DNA of 47,408 nucleotides from JBLIKP01 sp047635375 (GCA_047635375.1 JBLIKP010000006.1:1-47408), one strand, 5' to 3'. Shown: positions 1 through 9,353, counted from the stretch's first letter. The notes: generated by a model not told the origin, from the sequence alone. Numbers and translations: made by a program.

Positions 1-96
1 AATTCTGGTAAAACTTTAATCAGTGAAGGGATAGATGCAAATTATATGGATATGATAAATTATTCTCTTTTTGCAATAATCAAACTTAACGAGTAG
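1..96 (+). CDS. 3' end of a gene cut by the window edge, possibly DUF1599 family
   Basis: Frame 1 is open from the first base and stops at TAG 94-96, giving 31 C-terminal residues that include MDMINYSLFAIIKL. Two things suggest a DUF1599 (nucleotide modification associated domain 1) protein: an amphipathic NYSLFAIIKL-type ending, and the known habit of Bacteroidota to place a DUF1599 gene directly ahead of a BT_3928/DoxX gene, which follows here 43 bases later. The identification rests on memory of gene order and a short tail, so it is tentative; that this is the end of a real gene is more secure. Confidence 0.45.
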   Translation, partial: NSGKTLISEGIDANYMDMINYSLFAIIKLNE

Positions 97-139
97 TTTT
101 AGGGGAATATTTAAGGAATTTATACCCAACATTTCTCCA

Positions 140-1264
140 ATGAAAATTGCCGTTTTACTTTCAAGAATCTTAGTCGGTGGACTATTTATTTTTTCAGGAC
201 TAATAAAAGCCAACGACCCCGTTGGGTTTTCCATAAAACTTGATGAATACTTTGCGGTATTTGGAATGGATTGGTTAACGCCGGCCTCCTTAATTCTAAG
301 CATCCTTATTAGTGTGGGTGAAATAGTTTTAGGGGTAGCACTTTTTATTGGCGCCAGAATTAAGCTAGTAAGTTGGTTGCTTTTGGGAATGATAATCTTT
401 TTCACCTGGCTAACTGGATATTCAGCTGTTACGGGAAGTGTTACCGATTGTGGTTGCTTTGGGGATGCAATCAAGCTTACCCCTTGGGAGTCCTTCTCTA
501 AAGATATTGTCCTCCTCGTGTTAATTTCCATTATTTTCTGGAAGCATAAACTAATAAAACCAGTTTTTTCGGTAAACACAAATAGCCTCATCCTTTCAAC
601 TTCAGCGGCCCTTTTTACAATCTTTTGCCTTTACTGTCTATGGCACCTTCCGGTTCAGGATTTTAGAGCTTACAAAGTAGGAGCTAATATTCCGGTTTTA
701 ATGACCATCCCAGATGATGCGCCTTTGGCCCAGTATAAGACCATCTTTACGCTGAAAAACAAAACTACTAGCGCCGAAAAAGAATTTGAGAATGATCTGC
801 CTGGAGACTATACAGAGAACTGGGAGTATATCAGCCGCACCGATAAGATGATTTCAGAGGGGTATAAGCCGCTCGTAAAAGATTTTGCAGCTACTGATGC
901 CCAAGGCAATGATTACACCGATTTGATACTTGAGAATCCTGCTCCCATGCTGTGGATAATTTCTCACGATTTAAAATCTGCAAACCTTAAAGTGCAGAAT
1001 CAAATTGTTCAATTAACAAATAAACTAGAAAAAGAAGGGGTGATGACCATCGGCTTGACCGCTTCACCTGCCGCAGACGTAGATGAATTTATAAAACAAA
1101 ATGGAATTCAGTTTCCTTATTATTTCATGGATGCTACAACGTTAAAAACGATTGTGCGAGCAAATCCTGGGATTGTTTTAGTGAAAAACGGCGTGGTAAT
1201 GGCTAAATGGCATCATAGCGATTTGCCATCTTTGGAGCAGATAAAAAAAGATCATCTGAATTAG
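140..1264 (+). CDS. DoxX/MauE-like membrane protein with C-terminal periplasmic domain (BT_3928 family)
   Basis: 374 residues. The first ~150 form four hydrophobic helices of the DoxX/MauE type (roughly 5-22, 50-70, 78-95, 122-140), with the family-like FSGLIKANDPVGF after helix 1. A redox-type CGC pair (Cys104, Cys106, in VTDCGCFGD) precedes helix 4. Another hydrophobic stretch near 150-170 leads to a ~200-residue soluble region; its end (GIVLVKNGVVMAKWHH) looks like the last strands of a thioredoxin fold, but I see no CxxC in it. The family is common in Bacteroidota and is thought to handle membrane-associated thiol redox chemistry; substrate unknown. It converges with the cytochrome b5-like gene, overlapping by 4 bases. 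Confidence 0.8.
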   Translation: MKIAVLLSRILVGGLFIFSGLIKANDPVGFSIKLDEYFAVFGMDWLTPASLILSILISVGEIVLGVALFIGARIKLVSWLLLGMIIFFTWLTGYSAVTGSVTDCGCFGDAIKLTPWESFSKDIVLLVLISIIFWKHKLIKPVFSVNTNSLILSTSAALFTIFCLYCLWHLPVQDFRAYKVGANIPVLMTIPDDAPLAQYKTIFTLKNKTTSAEKEFENDLPGDYTENWEYISRTDKMISEGYKPLVKDFAATDAQGNDYTDLILENPAPMLWIISHDLKSANLKVQNQIVQLTNKLEKEGVMTIGLTASPAADVDEFIKQNGIQFPYYFMDATTLKTIVRANPGIVLVKNGVVMAKWHHSDLPSLEQIKKDHLN

Positions 1265-1503
1265 TCTTTCAAAATCCCTATGGCAGGGAAACGGTCAAAA
1301 ACTTTGTCCGAATGTGGTGCGTCAGGCAATTCATCGGTCAAATCCTGACCCGACCAATGTTCATAATGCATCCCGGTTTTCCAAAGACGACTTTTTGAGA
1401 CATCATAGATGATGTTTTTGTAGCTAACCCAAACTTCGTCACGGTCTTGTCCGTTACGTAAAGCAAGCTCTCTTCTGGAATAATAGGGTAAATCTTTATT
1501 CAT
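1261..1503 (-). CDS. Small cytochrome b5-like heme/steroid-binding domain protein
   Basis: 80 residues, one cytochrome b5-like domain of the short prokaryotic type. It opens with YYSRRELALRNGQD, has the VSYKNIIYDVSKSRLW strand pair typical of the fold, and then GMHYEHWSGQDLT, with a second half DAPHSDKVFDRFPAIG. Candidate axial heme ligands are His46 or His49 and His64. No signal peptide, so probably cytoplasmic. Heme binding is a family property; many short members bind other ligands. It is divergent from the DUF3108 gene with only 38 bases between the starts, leaving room for little beyond overlapping promoters. Confidence 0.8.
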   Translation of the reverse strand: MNKDLPYYSRRELALRNGQDRDEVWVSYKNIIYDVSKSRLWKTGMHYEHWSGQDLTDELPDAPHSDKVFDRFPAIGILKD

Positions 1504-1541
1504 GAAAAATTTAAAACGCTAAATTACCGTTTAATAGCTAC

Positions 1542-2327
1542 ATGAAGCAAATTATTCATTTCGTCTTTGCTGGCCTAATAGTTTTGGGAACAAATCCAGC
1601 ATTTTCTCAAGATAGGTTTGAGCCTCTGCCCTTTCAAATTGGGGAGCAGTTTAAATTTTCTATAGAATTCGGAGTGTTTCAAGCGGCCCTCGCCACAGTT
1701 TCAGTGAAGCCAACAGAAAAAACCTTTGATGGAAAGTCTGCTTATTGGATTTCCGGAAGGGGGGAGACAACTGGGGCTTTTGATTTCTTTATTAAAATTA
1801 GAAATAACTACGATTCCTATGTAGATGCCGAAACGCTTCTCCCTCATCTTTATGTTGAAAACGTGCGGGAAGGAAGCTATAAAAGGCAGGGATACCTAAA
1901 ATTTAACCGGAGTGATAATACAGTTACCAATAAGGATTCTGTGTTTGAGGTAAAGCCTGGTGTCCATGATATTATTTCCGCGTTTTTTCACTCACGCACG
2001 GTCCAGTTAGATACGGCAAATAATAAGGATAGTATTTACGTGGTGAATTGTTTCCTAGGAAAGGAACAGTTCACCGTTGGGTTTAAATTTCTAGGGACAA
2101 AAAATATTAAAACCAAGTGGGGCTTAGTAAATTGTATGATGTTCCGCCCGATAATTAAATCAGGTGTTACATTCACTGAAAATGAGGATGCTATTCTATA
2201 CGTAACCAACGATTACAATAGAATGCCCATCTTAGCAAAAGTTGATTTGATTGTGGGAAGTCTTGAGCTTAATTTAATTGATTTTGGCGGATTAAAACAT
2301 CCAATGACTTCCCTAAGGCCTAATTAA
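1542..2327 (+). CDS. DUF3108 domain-containing exported protein
   Basis: 261 residues starting with a signal peptide (MKQIIHFVFAGLIVLG, cleavage near AFSQ-DR). The mature part matches the DUF3108 pattern: an opening FQIGEQFKFSIEFGVFQAA, then AYWISGRGETTGAFDFFIKIRNNYDSYVD, and an ending about intermediate variation of a beta-rich fold (YNRMPILAKVDLIVGSLELNL). DUF3108 proteins are periplasmic or outer-membrane associated beta proteins of unknown function, resembling lipoprotein-carrier or LolA/TolB-style barrels. It ends 4 bases inside the 3' end of asd, which runs the other way. Confidence 0.78.
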   Translation: MKQIIHFVFAGLIVLGTNPAFSQDRFEPLPFQIGEQFKFSIEFGVFQAALATVSVKPTEKTFDGKSAYWISGRGETTGAFDFFIKIRNNYDSYVDAETLLPHLYVENVREGSYKRQGYLKFNRSDNTVTNKDSVFEVKPGVHDIISAFFHSRTVQLDTANNKDSIYVVNCFLGKEQFTVGFKFLGTKNIKTKWGLVNCMMFRPIIKSGVTFTENEDAILYVTNDYNRMPILAKVDLIVGSLELNLIDFGGLKHPMTSLRPN

Positions 2328-3313
2328 ACTAAGGCCTCTTTTGCTAATAGTTTAGCGATTTGAACCGCATTTGTTGCAGCACCCTTTCTTAAATTATCGG
2401 CAACTACCCAAAGGTTTAAAGCATTTTCCTCCGACTCATCCCGTCGAATCCTTCCAACAAAAACTTCGTCCTTTCCCTTTGCAAATAATGGCATCGGATA
2501 TTCATTTTTTGAAGGATTGTCCTGAACAACCACACCCTCAGTTTTGCCTAGAATCGAGAAAATTTGGTCTAAGGTAAAAGGCTTTTTAAAGCGCACGTTA
2601 ATTGATTCTGAATGCCCTCCACTAACTGGAACTCTAACCGCAGTTGCCGTAATTCTTAAGCTGTCATCACAAAGAATTTTCTTGGTCTCGTGAACAAGTT
2701 TCATTTCCTCTTTTGTGTATCCATTGTCTAGAAATACATCGCAATGAGGTAAACAGTTTTGGTCAATTTTATGCGGATATGCATTCTCTCCCACAACTCC
2801 AGCGCGTTCATTATTCATTTGATTTACCGCCTTCACTCCCGTGCCAGAAATGCTTTGGTATGTGCTTATCACTAACCGGTCTATTCCAAACGCTTTATGC
2901 AAAGGGGCCAAGGCCATCACCATCTGTATAGTCGAGCAATTGGGGTTTGCAATGATTTTATCTTGAGAAGTTAGTTGGTCTCCGTTTATTTCTGGAACAA
3001 TTAGCTTCTTTGTAGGATCCATGCGCCATGCAGAACTATTGTCAATAACCGTGGTCCCTTTTTCGGCGAACTTAGGTGCGAATTCCAATGATATATCGCC
3101 CCCGGCGCTAAAAATTGCAATGTCGGGAGCCATTGAAATAGCGTCCTCCATAGAGACAATAGGGTAGTCCTTACCTGAAAATGTAATTGTCTTCCCAACG
3201 CTTCGGGCAGAGGCTACGGGAATCAATTCGGTTACTTCTACCCGTTGCTCCACCAATACTTTTAACATTTCCTGACCAACCATTCCGGTTGCACCCACTA
3301 AAGCAATTCTCAT
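2324..3313 (-). CDS. asd: Aspartate-semialdehyde dehydrogenase
   Basis: 329 residues, full length for the family. It converts aspartyl-4-phosphate to aspartate semialdehyde with NADPH, feeding lysine, methionine and threonine synthesis in the cytoplasm. The N-terminus has the nucleotide-binding loop GATGMVGQ (8-15), the catalytic cysteine is Cys126 in NPNCSTIQ, and the later GGHSESINVRF carries the active-site histidine. The start ATG is followed at once by the expected first strand MRIALVGATG. It stands alone on the minus strand, convergent with the DUF3108 gene and divergent from the lamin-tail gene, with a 79-base shared upstream gap. Confidence 0.96.
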   Translation of the reverse strand: MRIALVGATGMVGQEMLKVLVEQRVEVTELIPVASARSVGKTITFSGKDYPIVSMEDAISMAPDIAIFSAGGDISLEFAPKFAEKGTTVIDNSSAWRMDPTKKLIVPEINGDQLTSQDKIIANPNCSTIQMVMALAPLHKAFGIDRLVISTYQSISGTGVKAVNQMNNERAGVVGENAYPHKIDQNCLPHCDVFLDNGYTKEEMKLVHETKKILCDDSLRITATAVRVPVSGGHSESINVRFKKPFTLDQIFSILGKTEGVVVQDNPSKNEYPMPLFAKGKDEVFVGRIRRDESEENALNLWVVADNLRKGAATNAVQIAKLLAKEALV

Positions 3314-3392
3314 TTTTCGTGTTTTTTACTCTTGCTAAATTTCTTAAATTTTCGTATTTTCATTTTACTACTCACAGCCTAAAACACTTAAA

Positions 3393-5912
3393 ATGAAAAA
3401 CTTACTTGCCACCATCTTGGCCTGCATTTCTATGCAATCTATTGGCCAAACCTTACTTTTTGAAGATTTTTCCGACTCTAACTTCACCGTAAATCCTACT
3501 TGGATGGGTGATACGCTGGATTTTATTATAAATCCCCAAAAAAGGATGCAATTAAATGGAAGGCCTGAGGGAGGGAATTCAATTATTGCTACCAAGTATA
3601 ATTCTAAGGAAAATCAACAGATTACATTAAGTATTGAAATGGATTTTTCTCCCTCAAAATCCAATAGCACAAAGGTATATCTATATGCCGACAATTTCAA
3701 CGATTTGAAAATTTCAAGAGCGGTTTATGTCCAAATCGGGGAAAATGGTAGTGAGGATAATTTGGGATTATGGGTGGTTGAAGAGGGGGGATCCCAAAAA
3801 ATTGCGGAGGGAATTGCAGGACGGTTTGCCCTCGGAGGAAAATTTTCTTTGAATTTTCTCCTTGAGAATGGGACGGTTCACGCACAATCTAAATTTGATA
3901 GTGAACCTGATTTTAAAACTGAGTTTACCGCTAATTTAAATCCTTTTGAGGGTGAAGGGTACTTTATTTTCAATCCTTCCTATTCCTCTACTCGGAGAGA
4001 TAAATTCTATTTTGATAGTGTTAAAATCGTTAAAATCCCTGACACCACCCCTCCGAAAATGGTAAACGTTTTTGCCCTAGATTCAATTCATGTCCAGGCT
4101 GAATTTTCCGAGAAAATCGATACTTCAAATTTATCCATTGTAAATTTTCAAATTGAAAACCACCTTGGTGATAGCATATCGATTCTAGAAAAAAGTGTAA
4201 TCCTAAAAATAACCCCTGGCCTAAAAACTGGAGAATACGCCTTGCTTGTTTCAAATATTTTGGATTTAGAAGGGAATGCATTAGCCGACACAACCGTTCT
4301 ATTTGATTTTTTTAAAGAATTCGAACCCAAACCTGGGGATGTTTTAATTAATGAATTTATGGCTGACCCAACTCCATCCAAGGGTTTACCGGAGGTTGAG
4401 TTTATTGAATTGTTAAATAATACTTCTGAGCGAATAATATTGGATTCATGGCGTCTAGAAATAAATGATTACGCTATTAATTTAAGTGGGGTTAGTTTGG
4501 GGGCTAATGATCTTATTGTCCTATACAATGAAAACGATTCAATTGATGTGGAGGATAGGGAAAATGTAGCTTTTTTAAACGATTGGAAAAGCTTATTGAA
4601 TTCGGGTTCTGTCATTAAATTGTTTGGCCCCAAAACCAGGCTGATAGACAGTGTAAGTTATTCTATGGATTTTTTTCCTAATGACTACAAAGGAGGAGCT
4701 TCACTTTGTAAAATTCCCAATTCTGAGAATTGCCAGCCTAATTTTCAGTGGACCTTAAGTTTAGATGATTTTGGCGGAAGTCCGGGCAGGAAAAATAGTA
4801 TTGAATCACCTGAATTTCAAGTGGTCTCTTTGGAATTTGTAGGGAAAGATTCATTAGAGGTCAAGTTTACTTCTCAGCCCAATTTTACTGCTGGTAATAT
4901 TTTCATCGATAATCATCCTGCCGAAGTTTATTATGAGCAAAGCAGTTTAAATGTACTGACCTACATTATCACTTTTGAAGGGGCATTACCCATGGGTAGG
5001 TACTTTGACGTTTCCATTGAAGAATTTGCTTCCTGTTTGGGAAAGCCTTTGAATTTTGAAATGATGCGAATATTAAATCCAAAATCTGCGGAGAAGGCTG
5101 ATGTGGTGTTAAACGAAATCCTTTTCGATCCAAAAGCTCAAGGGACCGACTTTTTGGAATTGTGTAATAAATCTGAAGATTATCTGTCAATGAATAGCTT
5201 AATGCTTGTAATAAATGAGGATACGATGTCCTTCCCTGATGAATTAATTTTTAGTCCGCAAAGTTACTTGGCGATTACACCCAATTCGGCATCTCTACAA
5301 TTGCAATATTTTGTAGAAAATCCGACCAGTATTTATGAAATAAACGGTTTGAAGAACATGCCCAATGATAGTGGAATGGTGAAATTATTGGCCCGTGATG
5401 GGGAGGTGGTAGATAGTGTGAAATATTTCGAGAATTTTCATTTTTCAGGACTATTGGATACGGAAGGGATAAGTTTGGAGAGGATTGAAGAGAAATCATT
5501 TGGGTCGTGGTTCTCTGCTGCAGAAAATGAAGGTGGCGCAACTCCTGGGAGGAAAAACTCCCAATTAATTGAAAATGAAAATCTTGTGGAAGACAAGAAA
5601 ATTTGGCTTTCAAACGAATATTTTTCACCTAATAATGACGGATTTAATGATGTGCTGGAAATTTCATTTAACCTGGGTTCAATAGGAAGCATGCTTGAGA
5701 TAAATGTGGTTACGTTTTCAGGGCAGTTGGTGAAAACACTCGTTCCGCAAACCTTGCAAAGTCCGGAATCTAGTTGTTTTTGGAACGGTTCCACCGATAA
5801 TGGTGAGCCACTTCCATCTGGCATTTATTTAATATCGGCTTTGGTCTTCTCAGCCAATGGAAAAAAGGAATATTTTAAATTGCCAATACTAATCGATTTT
5901 CCGCAAAGATAA
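3393..5912 (+). CDS. Large secreted protein with two lamin-tail domains and a C-terminal gliding/FlgD-like domain
   Basis: 839 residues with a signal peptide (cleavage near SIGQ-TL). By eye the order is: an N-terminal beta-rich region (20-210, jelly-roll-like), an Ig-like module (about 215-310, opening DTTPPKMVNVFALDSIHV), a lamin-tail domain (about 315-465, DVLINEFMADPTPSKG...EFIELLNN), a second Ig-like stretch, a second lamin-tail domain (about 568-730, DVVLNEILFDPKAQGTDFLEL), and a C-terminal module (about 742-839) with FSPNNDGFNDVLEISF and NGEPLPSGIYLI. Both lamin-tail domains finish with a similar PGRKNS motif. This architecture belongs to Bacteroidota cell-surface or T9SS-exported proteins; ligand or enzymatic role unknown. 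Confidence 0.85.
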   Translation: MKNLLATILACISMQSIGQTLLFEDFSDSNFTVNPTWMGDTLDFIINPQKRMQLNGRPEGGNSIIATKYNSKENQQITLSIEMDFSPSKSNSTKVYLYADNFNDLKISRAVYVQIGENGSEDNLGLWVVEEGGSQKIAEGIAGRFALGGKFSLNFLLENGTVHAQSKFDSEPDFKTEFTANLNPFEGEGYFIFNPSYSSTRRDKFYFDSVKIVKIPDTTPPKMVNVFALDSIHVQAEFSEKIDTSNLSIVNFQIENHLGDSISILEKSVILKITPGLKTGEYALLVSNILDLEGNALADTTVLFDFFKEFEPKPGDVLINEFMADPTPSKGLPEVEFIELLNNTSERIILDSWRLEINDYAINLSGVSLGANDLIVLYNENDSIDVEDRENVAFLNDWKSLLNSGSVIKLFGPKTRLIDSVSYSMDFFPNDYKGGASLCKIPNSENCQPNFQWTLSLDDFGGSPGRKNSIESPEFQVVSLEFVGKDSLEVKFTSQPNFTAGNIFIDNHPAEVYYEQSSLNVLTYIITFEGALPMGRYFDVSIEEFASCLGKPLNFEMMRILNPKSAEKADVVLNEILFDPKAQGTDFLELCNKSEDYLSMNSLMLVINEDTMSFPDELIFSPQSYLAITPNSASLQLQYFVENPTSIYEINGLKNMPNDSGMVKLLARDGEVVDSVKYFENFHFSGLLDTEGISLERIEEKSFGSWFSAAENEGGATPGRKNSQLIENENLVEDKKIWLSNEYFSPNNDGFNDVLEISFNLGSIGSMLEINVVTFSGQLVKTLVPQTLQSPESSCFWNGSTDNGEPLPSGIYLISALVFSANGKKEYFKLPILIDFPQR

Positions 5913-5986
5913 TTTTTGGTTTATACCCTAGTTGATGAATTTTTTCTGAAATTTGTCTTACAATTATTTACACTTAATTTAAGTAA

Positions 5987-6928
5987 ATGGAAAGAACGGG
6001 CAACATCCTAATCTTAGGATCAAACGGACAAATCGGGATTGAATTAATAATTAAATTGCGTAAAATGTATGGTAATGATAAAGTCATTGCCTCTGATATT
6101 AAGGATGCACCTGAGATAATTTCTGAGGACGGTCCTTTTGAGTTTGTAGACGTTCTTAATAAAGATAGCCTTGATTTTATTTTCAAAAAGTACCAGCCAA
6201 CTCAAGTTTATCACCTTGCGGCTTTACTATCTGCCGTTGGAGAGAGAAACCCAAAACTTGCCTGGGATATCAATATCCAAGGGCTCCTTAATGTGCTTGA
6301 TGTTTGCCGTCAGTATGATGTTCTAAAAGTATATTGGCCAAGTTCAATTGCCGTATTCGGGCCAAACTCACCTAAGGTAGATACTCCACAGTACTGTCCA
6401 ATGGATCCAACAACGGTTTATGGGATTTCGAAAATGACTGGTGAGCGTCTTTGCGAATATTACTTCTTGAAATACGATCTTGATATACGCTCCCTGAGGT
6501 ACCCAGGTATAATAAGTTACAAAACCATGCCGGGTGGTGGGACTACGGATTATGCCGTGCATATTTTCCATGAGGCTAAAAAAGAGGGTAAATACGAGAG
6601 TTTTATTAATGGAGATACAAACCTTCCTATGATGTACATGGATGACGCCATTCGTGCAACAATAGAAATTATGGAGGCTCCAGCCGAAAGGATTAAAATC
6701 AGATCAAGCTATAACATTGCTGGAATTAGCTTTAATCCTGAGGATTTAGCCAAAGAAATTAGAAATCATATTCCTGAGTTTAAAATCACATACAACCCAG
6801 ATAGCCGACAGGAAATTGCTGCCAGCTGGCCTGAAAGCATTAGAGACACTCCAGCCACAGAAGATTGGGGATGGGAACTTAAATCTGACTTAAAACATAT
6901 CGTAGCCGATATGTTGAAAAACGTTTAA
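5987..6928 (+). CDS. tdh: NAD-dependent epimerase-like L-threonine 3-dehydrogenase
   Basis: 313 residues, short-chain (extended SDR) fold. It has the Rossmann loop GSNGQIG (11-17) and the catalytic pair Tyr145/Lys149 in VYGISKMTGE, with Ser119/Ser120 in WPSSIAVFG. The stretches LLSAVGERNP, RYPGIISYKTMPGGGTTDYAV and NLPMMYMDDAIRAT are characteristic of the SDR-type threonine dehydrogenases known from Flavobacterium, which oxidise L-threonine to 2-amino-3-ketobutyrate. The nearby kbl gene makes the next enzyme, supporting the call over a nucleotide-sugar epimerase. The repeat-protein gene starts one base after its stop, so the two are probably co-transcribed. Confidence 0.88.
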   Translation: MERTGNILILGSNGQIGIELIIKLRKMYGNDKVIASDIKDAPEIISEDGPFEFVDVLNKDSLDFIFKKYQPTQVYHLAALLSAVGERNPKLAWDINIQGLLNVLDVCRQYDVLKVYWPSSIAVFGPNSPKVDTPQYCPMDPTTVYGISKMTGERLCEYYFLKYDLDIRSLRYPGIISYKTMPGGGTTDYAVHIFHEAKKEGKYESFINGDTNLPMMYMDDAIRATIEIMEAPAERIKIRSSYNIAGISFNPEDLAKEIRNHIPEFKITYNPDSRQEIAASWPESIRDTPATEDWGWELKSDLKHIVADMLKNV

Positions 6929-6929
6929 A

Positions 6930-7484
6930 ATGGATTTTATTGAATTCCTGAAAAAGAAAAGAATTGAACCTGATGCTTTTAAAAGCGCCAAACCGGTTGA
7001 TTTCGAAAAATGGAGTTCAGAATTTTTAATTTTAGGACCTAAGGGATTCGATCAATACTATAAGTTCCTTTTCAATGAAATCCGACGGACCTATAAATTC
7101 ACCCCCCCGCCAAAAGTCGTACTCCCCAAAACGGAGAGTAAACCTATTGCAAAACCTGCCTTTAAGCCAAAATTCGGACTAAAGAAAGCTGATCCTGCAT
7201 CGGAAAATAACGAAGAAGCCAAAACTCAAGTTCCAAAACCTAGTTTTAAACCAAAAATTGGCGTTAAAAAAGCTTCGACGGAAGCCCAGGAAGTGGAGGT
7301 AATAAAACCAAAGCCTGCTTTTAAACCAAAAGTAGGAGTGAAAAAGGTGGTTGAGTCGGAGCCTGAGAAAGTTCCTGTGAAAAAACCTGCCTTTAAGCCC
7401 AAAGTAGGTGTCAAACCCAAGCCTGAGGGTGACGAGATAAAGCCTAAGTCAAGACCCGCATTCAAGCCTAAAAAAGAAGAATAA
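6930..7484 (+). CDS. Basic protein with short N-terminal domain and five KPAFKPKVGVKK-type repeats
   Basis: 184 residues, not assignable to a named family. Residues 1-56 (MDFIEFLKKKRIEPDAF...) look like a small helical domain. The rest is a lysine/proline-rich tail holding five copies of a motif close to KPAFKPKVGVKK at about 75, 103, 128, 152 and 176, separated by acidic spacers of 15-20 residues. The last copy ends the protein. No signal peptide or membrane segment, so probably cytoplasmic and disordered in its C-terminal two thirds; the charge suggests a nucleic acid, ribosome or acidic-protein partner (inference). ATG follows the tdh stop by one base, so translation is probably coupled. 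Confidence 0.8.
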   Translation: MDFIEFLKKKRIEPDAFKSAKPVDFEKWSSEFLILGPKGFDQYYKFLFNEIRRTYKFTPPPKVVLPKTESKPIAKPAFKPKFGLKKADPASENNEEAKTQVPKPSFKPKIGVKKASTEAQEVEVIKPKPAFKPKVGVKKVVESEPEKVPVKKPAFKPKVGVKPKPEGDEIKPKSRPAFKPKKEE

Positions 7485-7518
7485 AAAAAGCCCCGCTCCG
7501 TATAAACGGTGCAGGGCT
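7483..7518 (-). terminator. Hairpin terminator between convergent genes
   Basis: AGCCCCGCTCCG (7489-7500) pairs with CGGTGCAGGGCT (7507-7518) across a 6-base loop, with two mismatches. The seven A residues at 7483-7489 give a U-run for the leftward T9SS gene, so it mainly serves that strand, but it can also stop the rightward repeat-protein transcript. The left arm is identical to that of the terminator at 25043. Confidence 0.75.
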
Positions 7519-7538
7519 TTGTCATTTTAATGTTATTC

Positions 7539-9236
7539 TTATTGTTTGCTGAACTTCCCTGAGTAGGTTAGGTCTTTAATTACTAATCTGTACGCGTAAA
7601 TTCCGGCAGAAAGATCTTTTAAGTTAACTTGAACTGTTCCGTTGTTCACCTGTGCGTTTATAGAAAAAGATTTTCCGGTAACGTCAGTAATGGAAAGAGT
7701 GCTTATTCCATTAATATGCGAATTTGGTATGCTAAGATTTAAAAGATTTCCAACTGGATTAGGATAAACATTGGCTACATCAATAAATTGATTGTTTATT
7801 CCAACACTACCCGTAATGGTTACAAATACCGTAGCCACGTTAGAAATTAATCCTTTATCGTCCTCAACTGTATACGTGAACATATCGTCACCACTAGTAG
7901 TTGATTGATAAGTTGCCTCACCTGTAGCTTCAAAGGTAACGGTACCTTTAAGCGGAGTGTCCACCATTGAAACGGTTAATGGATTTAGTTTACCATCATA
8001 ATCTATATCGTTTGTCAAAACGTTTATTGATTCTGAAGAATTTGGATCAACGCTAAGTTCATCATTAGCAGCATAGGGTGCGGCGTTAGGCAGAGTTGTG
8101 AACGAAAGGCTGTCTATCCATAAAATAGATCCTAGTTGTGGGACTTCGTCACCTTCACCTTGAAAATCGAAAATACCCATCGACGATGCTATTAAAATAA
8201 TTGCACTATCAACATCCGGTGGAATTGGTCCGCCAGCTATATCTATTGAAAATGGAGCGTAAAATGAAACTGCGGGAAGGCGTTTTGACCCAAAAGCAAC
8301 AAAATCAGATTGAACTCCATTCCATTTTTTTAGGAGAATTGTAATCTCCGCAGAATCTCCATTTTGTGGAGCATATTTATAGTATCCAGTTAAAGCATTA
8401 GGCAGTGAATCTAGAGGAAATCCACCGGCAATGCCATCTTCGGCAGGAATACCCGTAATAGCAGCACCAATGAAGCTTGAGTCTTCAGGAGCGCCAGCCA
8501 TTTTGGTTTCGATCATCATGGCAAAATCACCAGAATGTGCATCTTCAGATTTTACTACAGAAGCTCCTGAAGCTAAGGTGAATCTGTTAGTTGTAAAATA
8601 CTCGATAGGATCTTCTACTGTTACGGCATTCCATTCTTCGAATTCACCATTTTCAATTTCTTCGCTTGTATTAAAACGCATGTAATCAACTTCAATCCAA
8701 CTTCCAGCGGCAGAAGCATCTGGATTACCTGAAGTAAATCCAATAAACATACTGTCTGGATCAACTAAAAGCGATGGTACTAAAAAAGTGTCTACGCCAT
8801 ACTCGTTCTGAGTGTCAGCCAAAAAGTATTGGCTAAAACTAATGGCTTCTCCGTTTACAAAGAAAATAGTAATTGCGAAAGCAGAGTCGCCATTGGCCAT
8901 CGAGCGTCGGTTCCTAATAAATAGAGTGTCAGGACTCATTGAATAGGCCAGGCCAGGCCTGAAGTCATCATCTTCTAAAACTTCTCCCGCGAAAACTAGT
9001 CCAGTTTGGTTTTCATTGCTCTCGGCTCTAGCCGAAAATCCACCTAAATCATTTGCTACTCTGGTAACCGTTGGTCCACCATCTTCTGGATCGGCAAAGA
9101 AGTTTGATGTGGTGAATTTTGTAGGTTGTTCAAAAAGAGTGTCGATCGACCAGTCTTCGAATTCAGGGTTAGGGATTTGCGCTTGGGCAAATCCGAAAAC
9201 ACTAATTAAAGTAAGCGTTAATAGGAACTTTTTCAT
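7539..9236 (-). CDS. Secreted T9SS type A cargo protein with two NGxFExW modules and a cadherin-like Ig domain
   Basis: 565 residues. Signal peptide MKKFLLTLTLISVFGFAQAQ, then two related ~180-residue beta modules, the first opening NPEFEDWS and the second NGEFEEWN (about residue 192), each followed by a PxxxFTTxxF-like stretch. Residues ~375-470 form a tandem-type Ig/cadherin-like domain (PYAANDELSVDPNSSESIN to GLISNVATVFVTITG). The last ~75 residues are a Por secretion sorting domain: VYPNPVGNLLNLSIP, then ITDVTGK, then LSAGIYAYRLVIKD. It is thus exported by the type IX system and anchored or released at the surface. Binding target unknown. Divergent from kbl. Confidence 0.88.
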   Translation of the reverse strand: MKKFLLTLTLISVFGFAQAQIPNPEFEDWSIDTLFEQPTKFTTSNFFADPEDGGPTVTRVANDLGGFSARAESNENQTGLVFAGEVLEDDDFRPGLAYSMSPDTLFIRNRRSMANGDSAFAITIFFVNGEAISFSQYFLADTQNEYGVDTFLVPSLLVDPDSMFIGFTSGNPDASAAGSWIEVDYMRFNTSEEIENGEFEEWNAVTVEDPIEYFTTNRFTLASGASVVKSEDAHSGDFAMMIETKMAGAPEDSSFIGAAITGIPAEDGIAGGFPLDSLPNALTGYYKYAPQNGDSAEITILLKKWNGVQSDFVAFGSKRLPAVSFYAPFSIDIAGGPIPPDVDSAIILIASSMGIFDFQGEGDEVPQLGSILWIDSLSFTTLPNAAPYAANDELSVDPNSSESINVLTNDIDYDGKLNPLTVSMVDTPLKGTVTFEATGEATYQSTTSGDDMFTYTVEDDKGLISNVATVFVTITGSVGINNQFIDVANVYPNPVGNLLNLSIPNSHINGISTLSITDVTGKSFSINAQVNNGTVQVNLKDLSAGIYAYRLVIKDLTYSGKFSKQ

Positions 9237-9353
9237 GTGTTTAGATATTTATTTTAGATAAAGATAACAATTCCCTTTCTTCGAATAAATTATGATTTGT
9301 AAATAATATATGATATAAGCCTCCCATAATTAGTCGAGGCGTAAGTTTATTTT

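Noticed and set aside
6930..7484. Histone H1-like or TonB-like protein
   Set aside because: Lysine/proline composition is suggestive, but there is no membrane anchor for TonB and the repeat does not match the known histone-like tails well enough to name.
7226..7525. 99-residue leftward ORF rich in GFGF-like repeats
   Set aside because: It is the antisense shadow of the KPAFKPK repeats and crosses the terminator.
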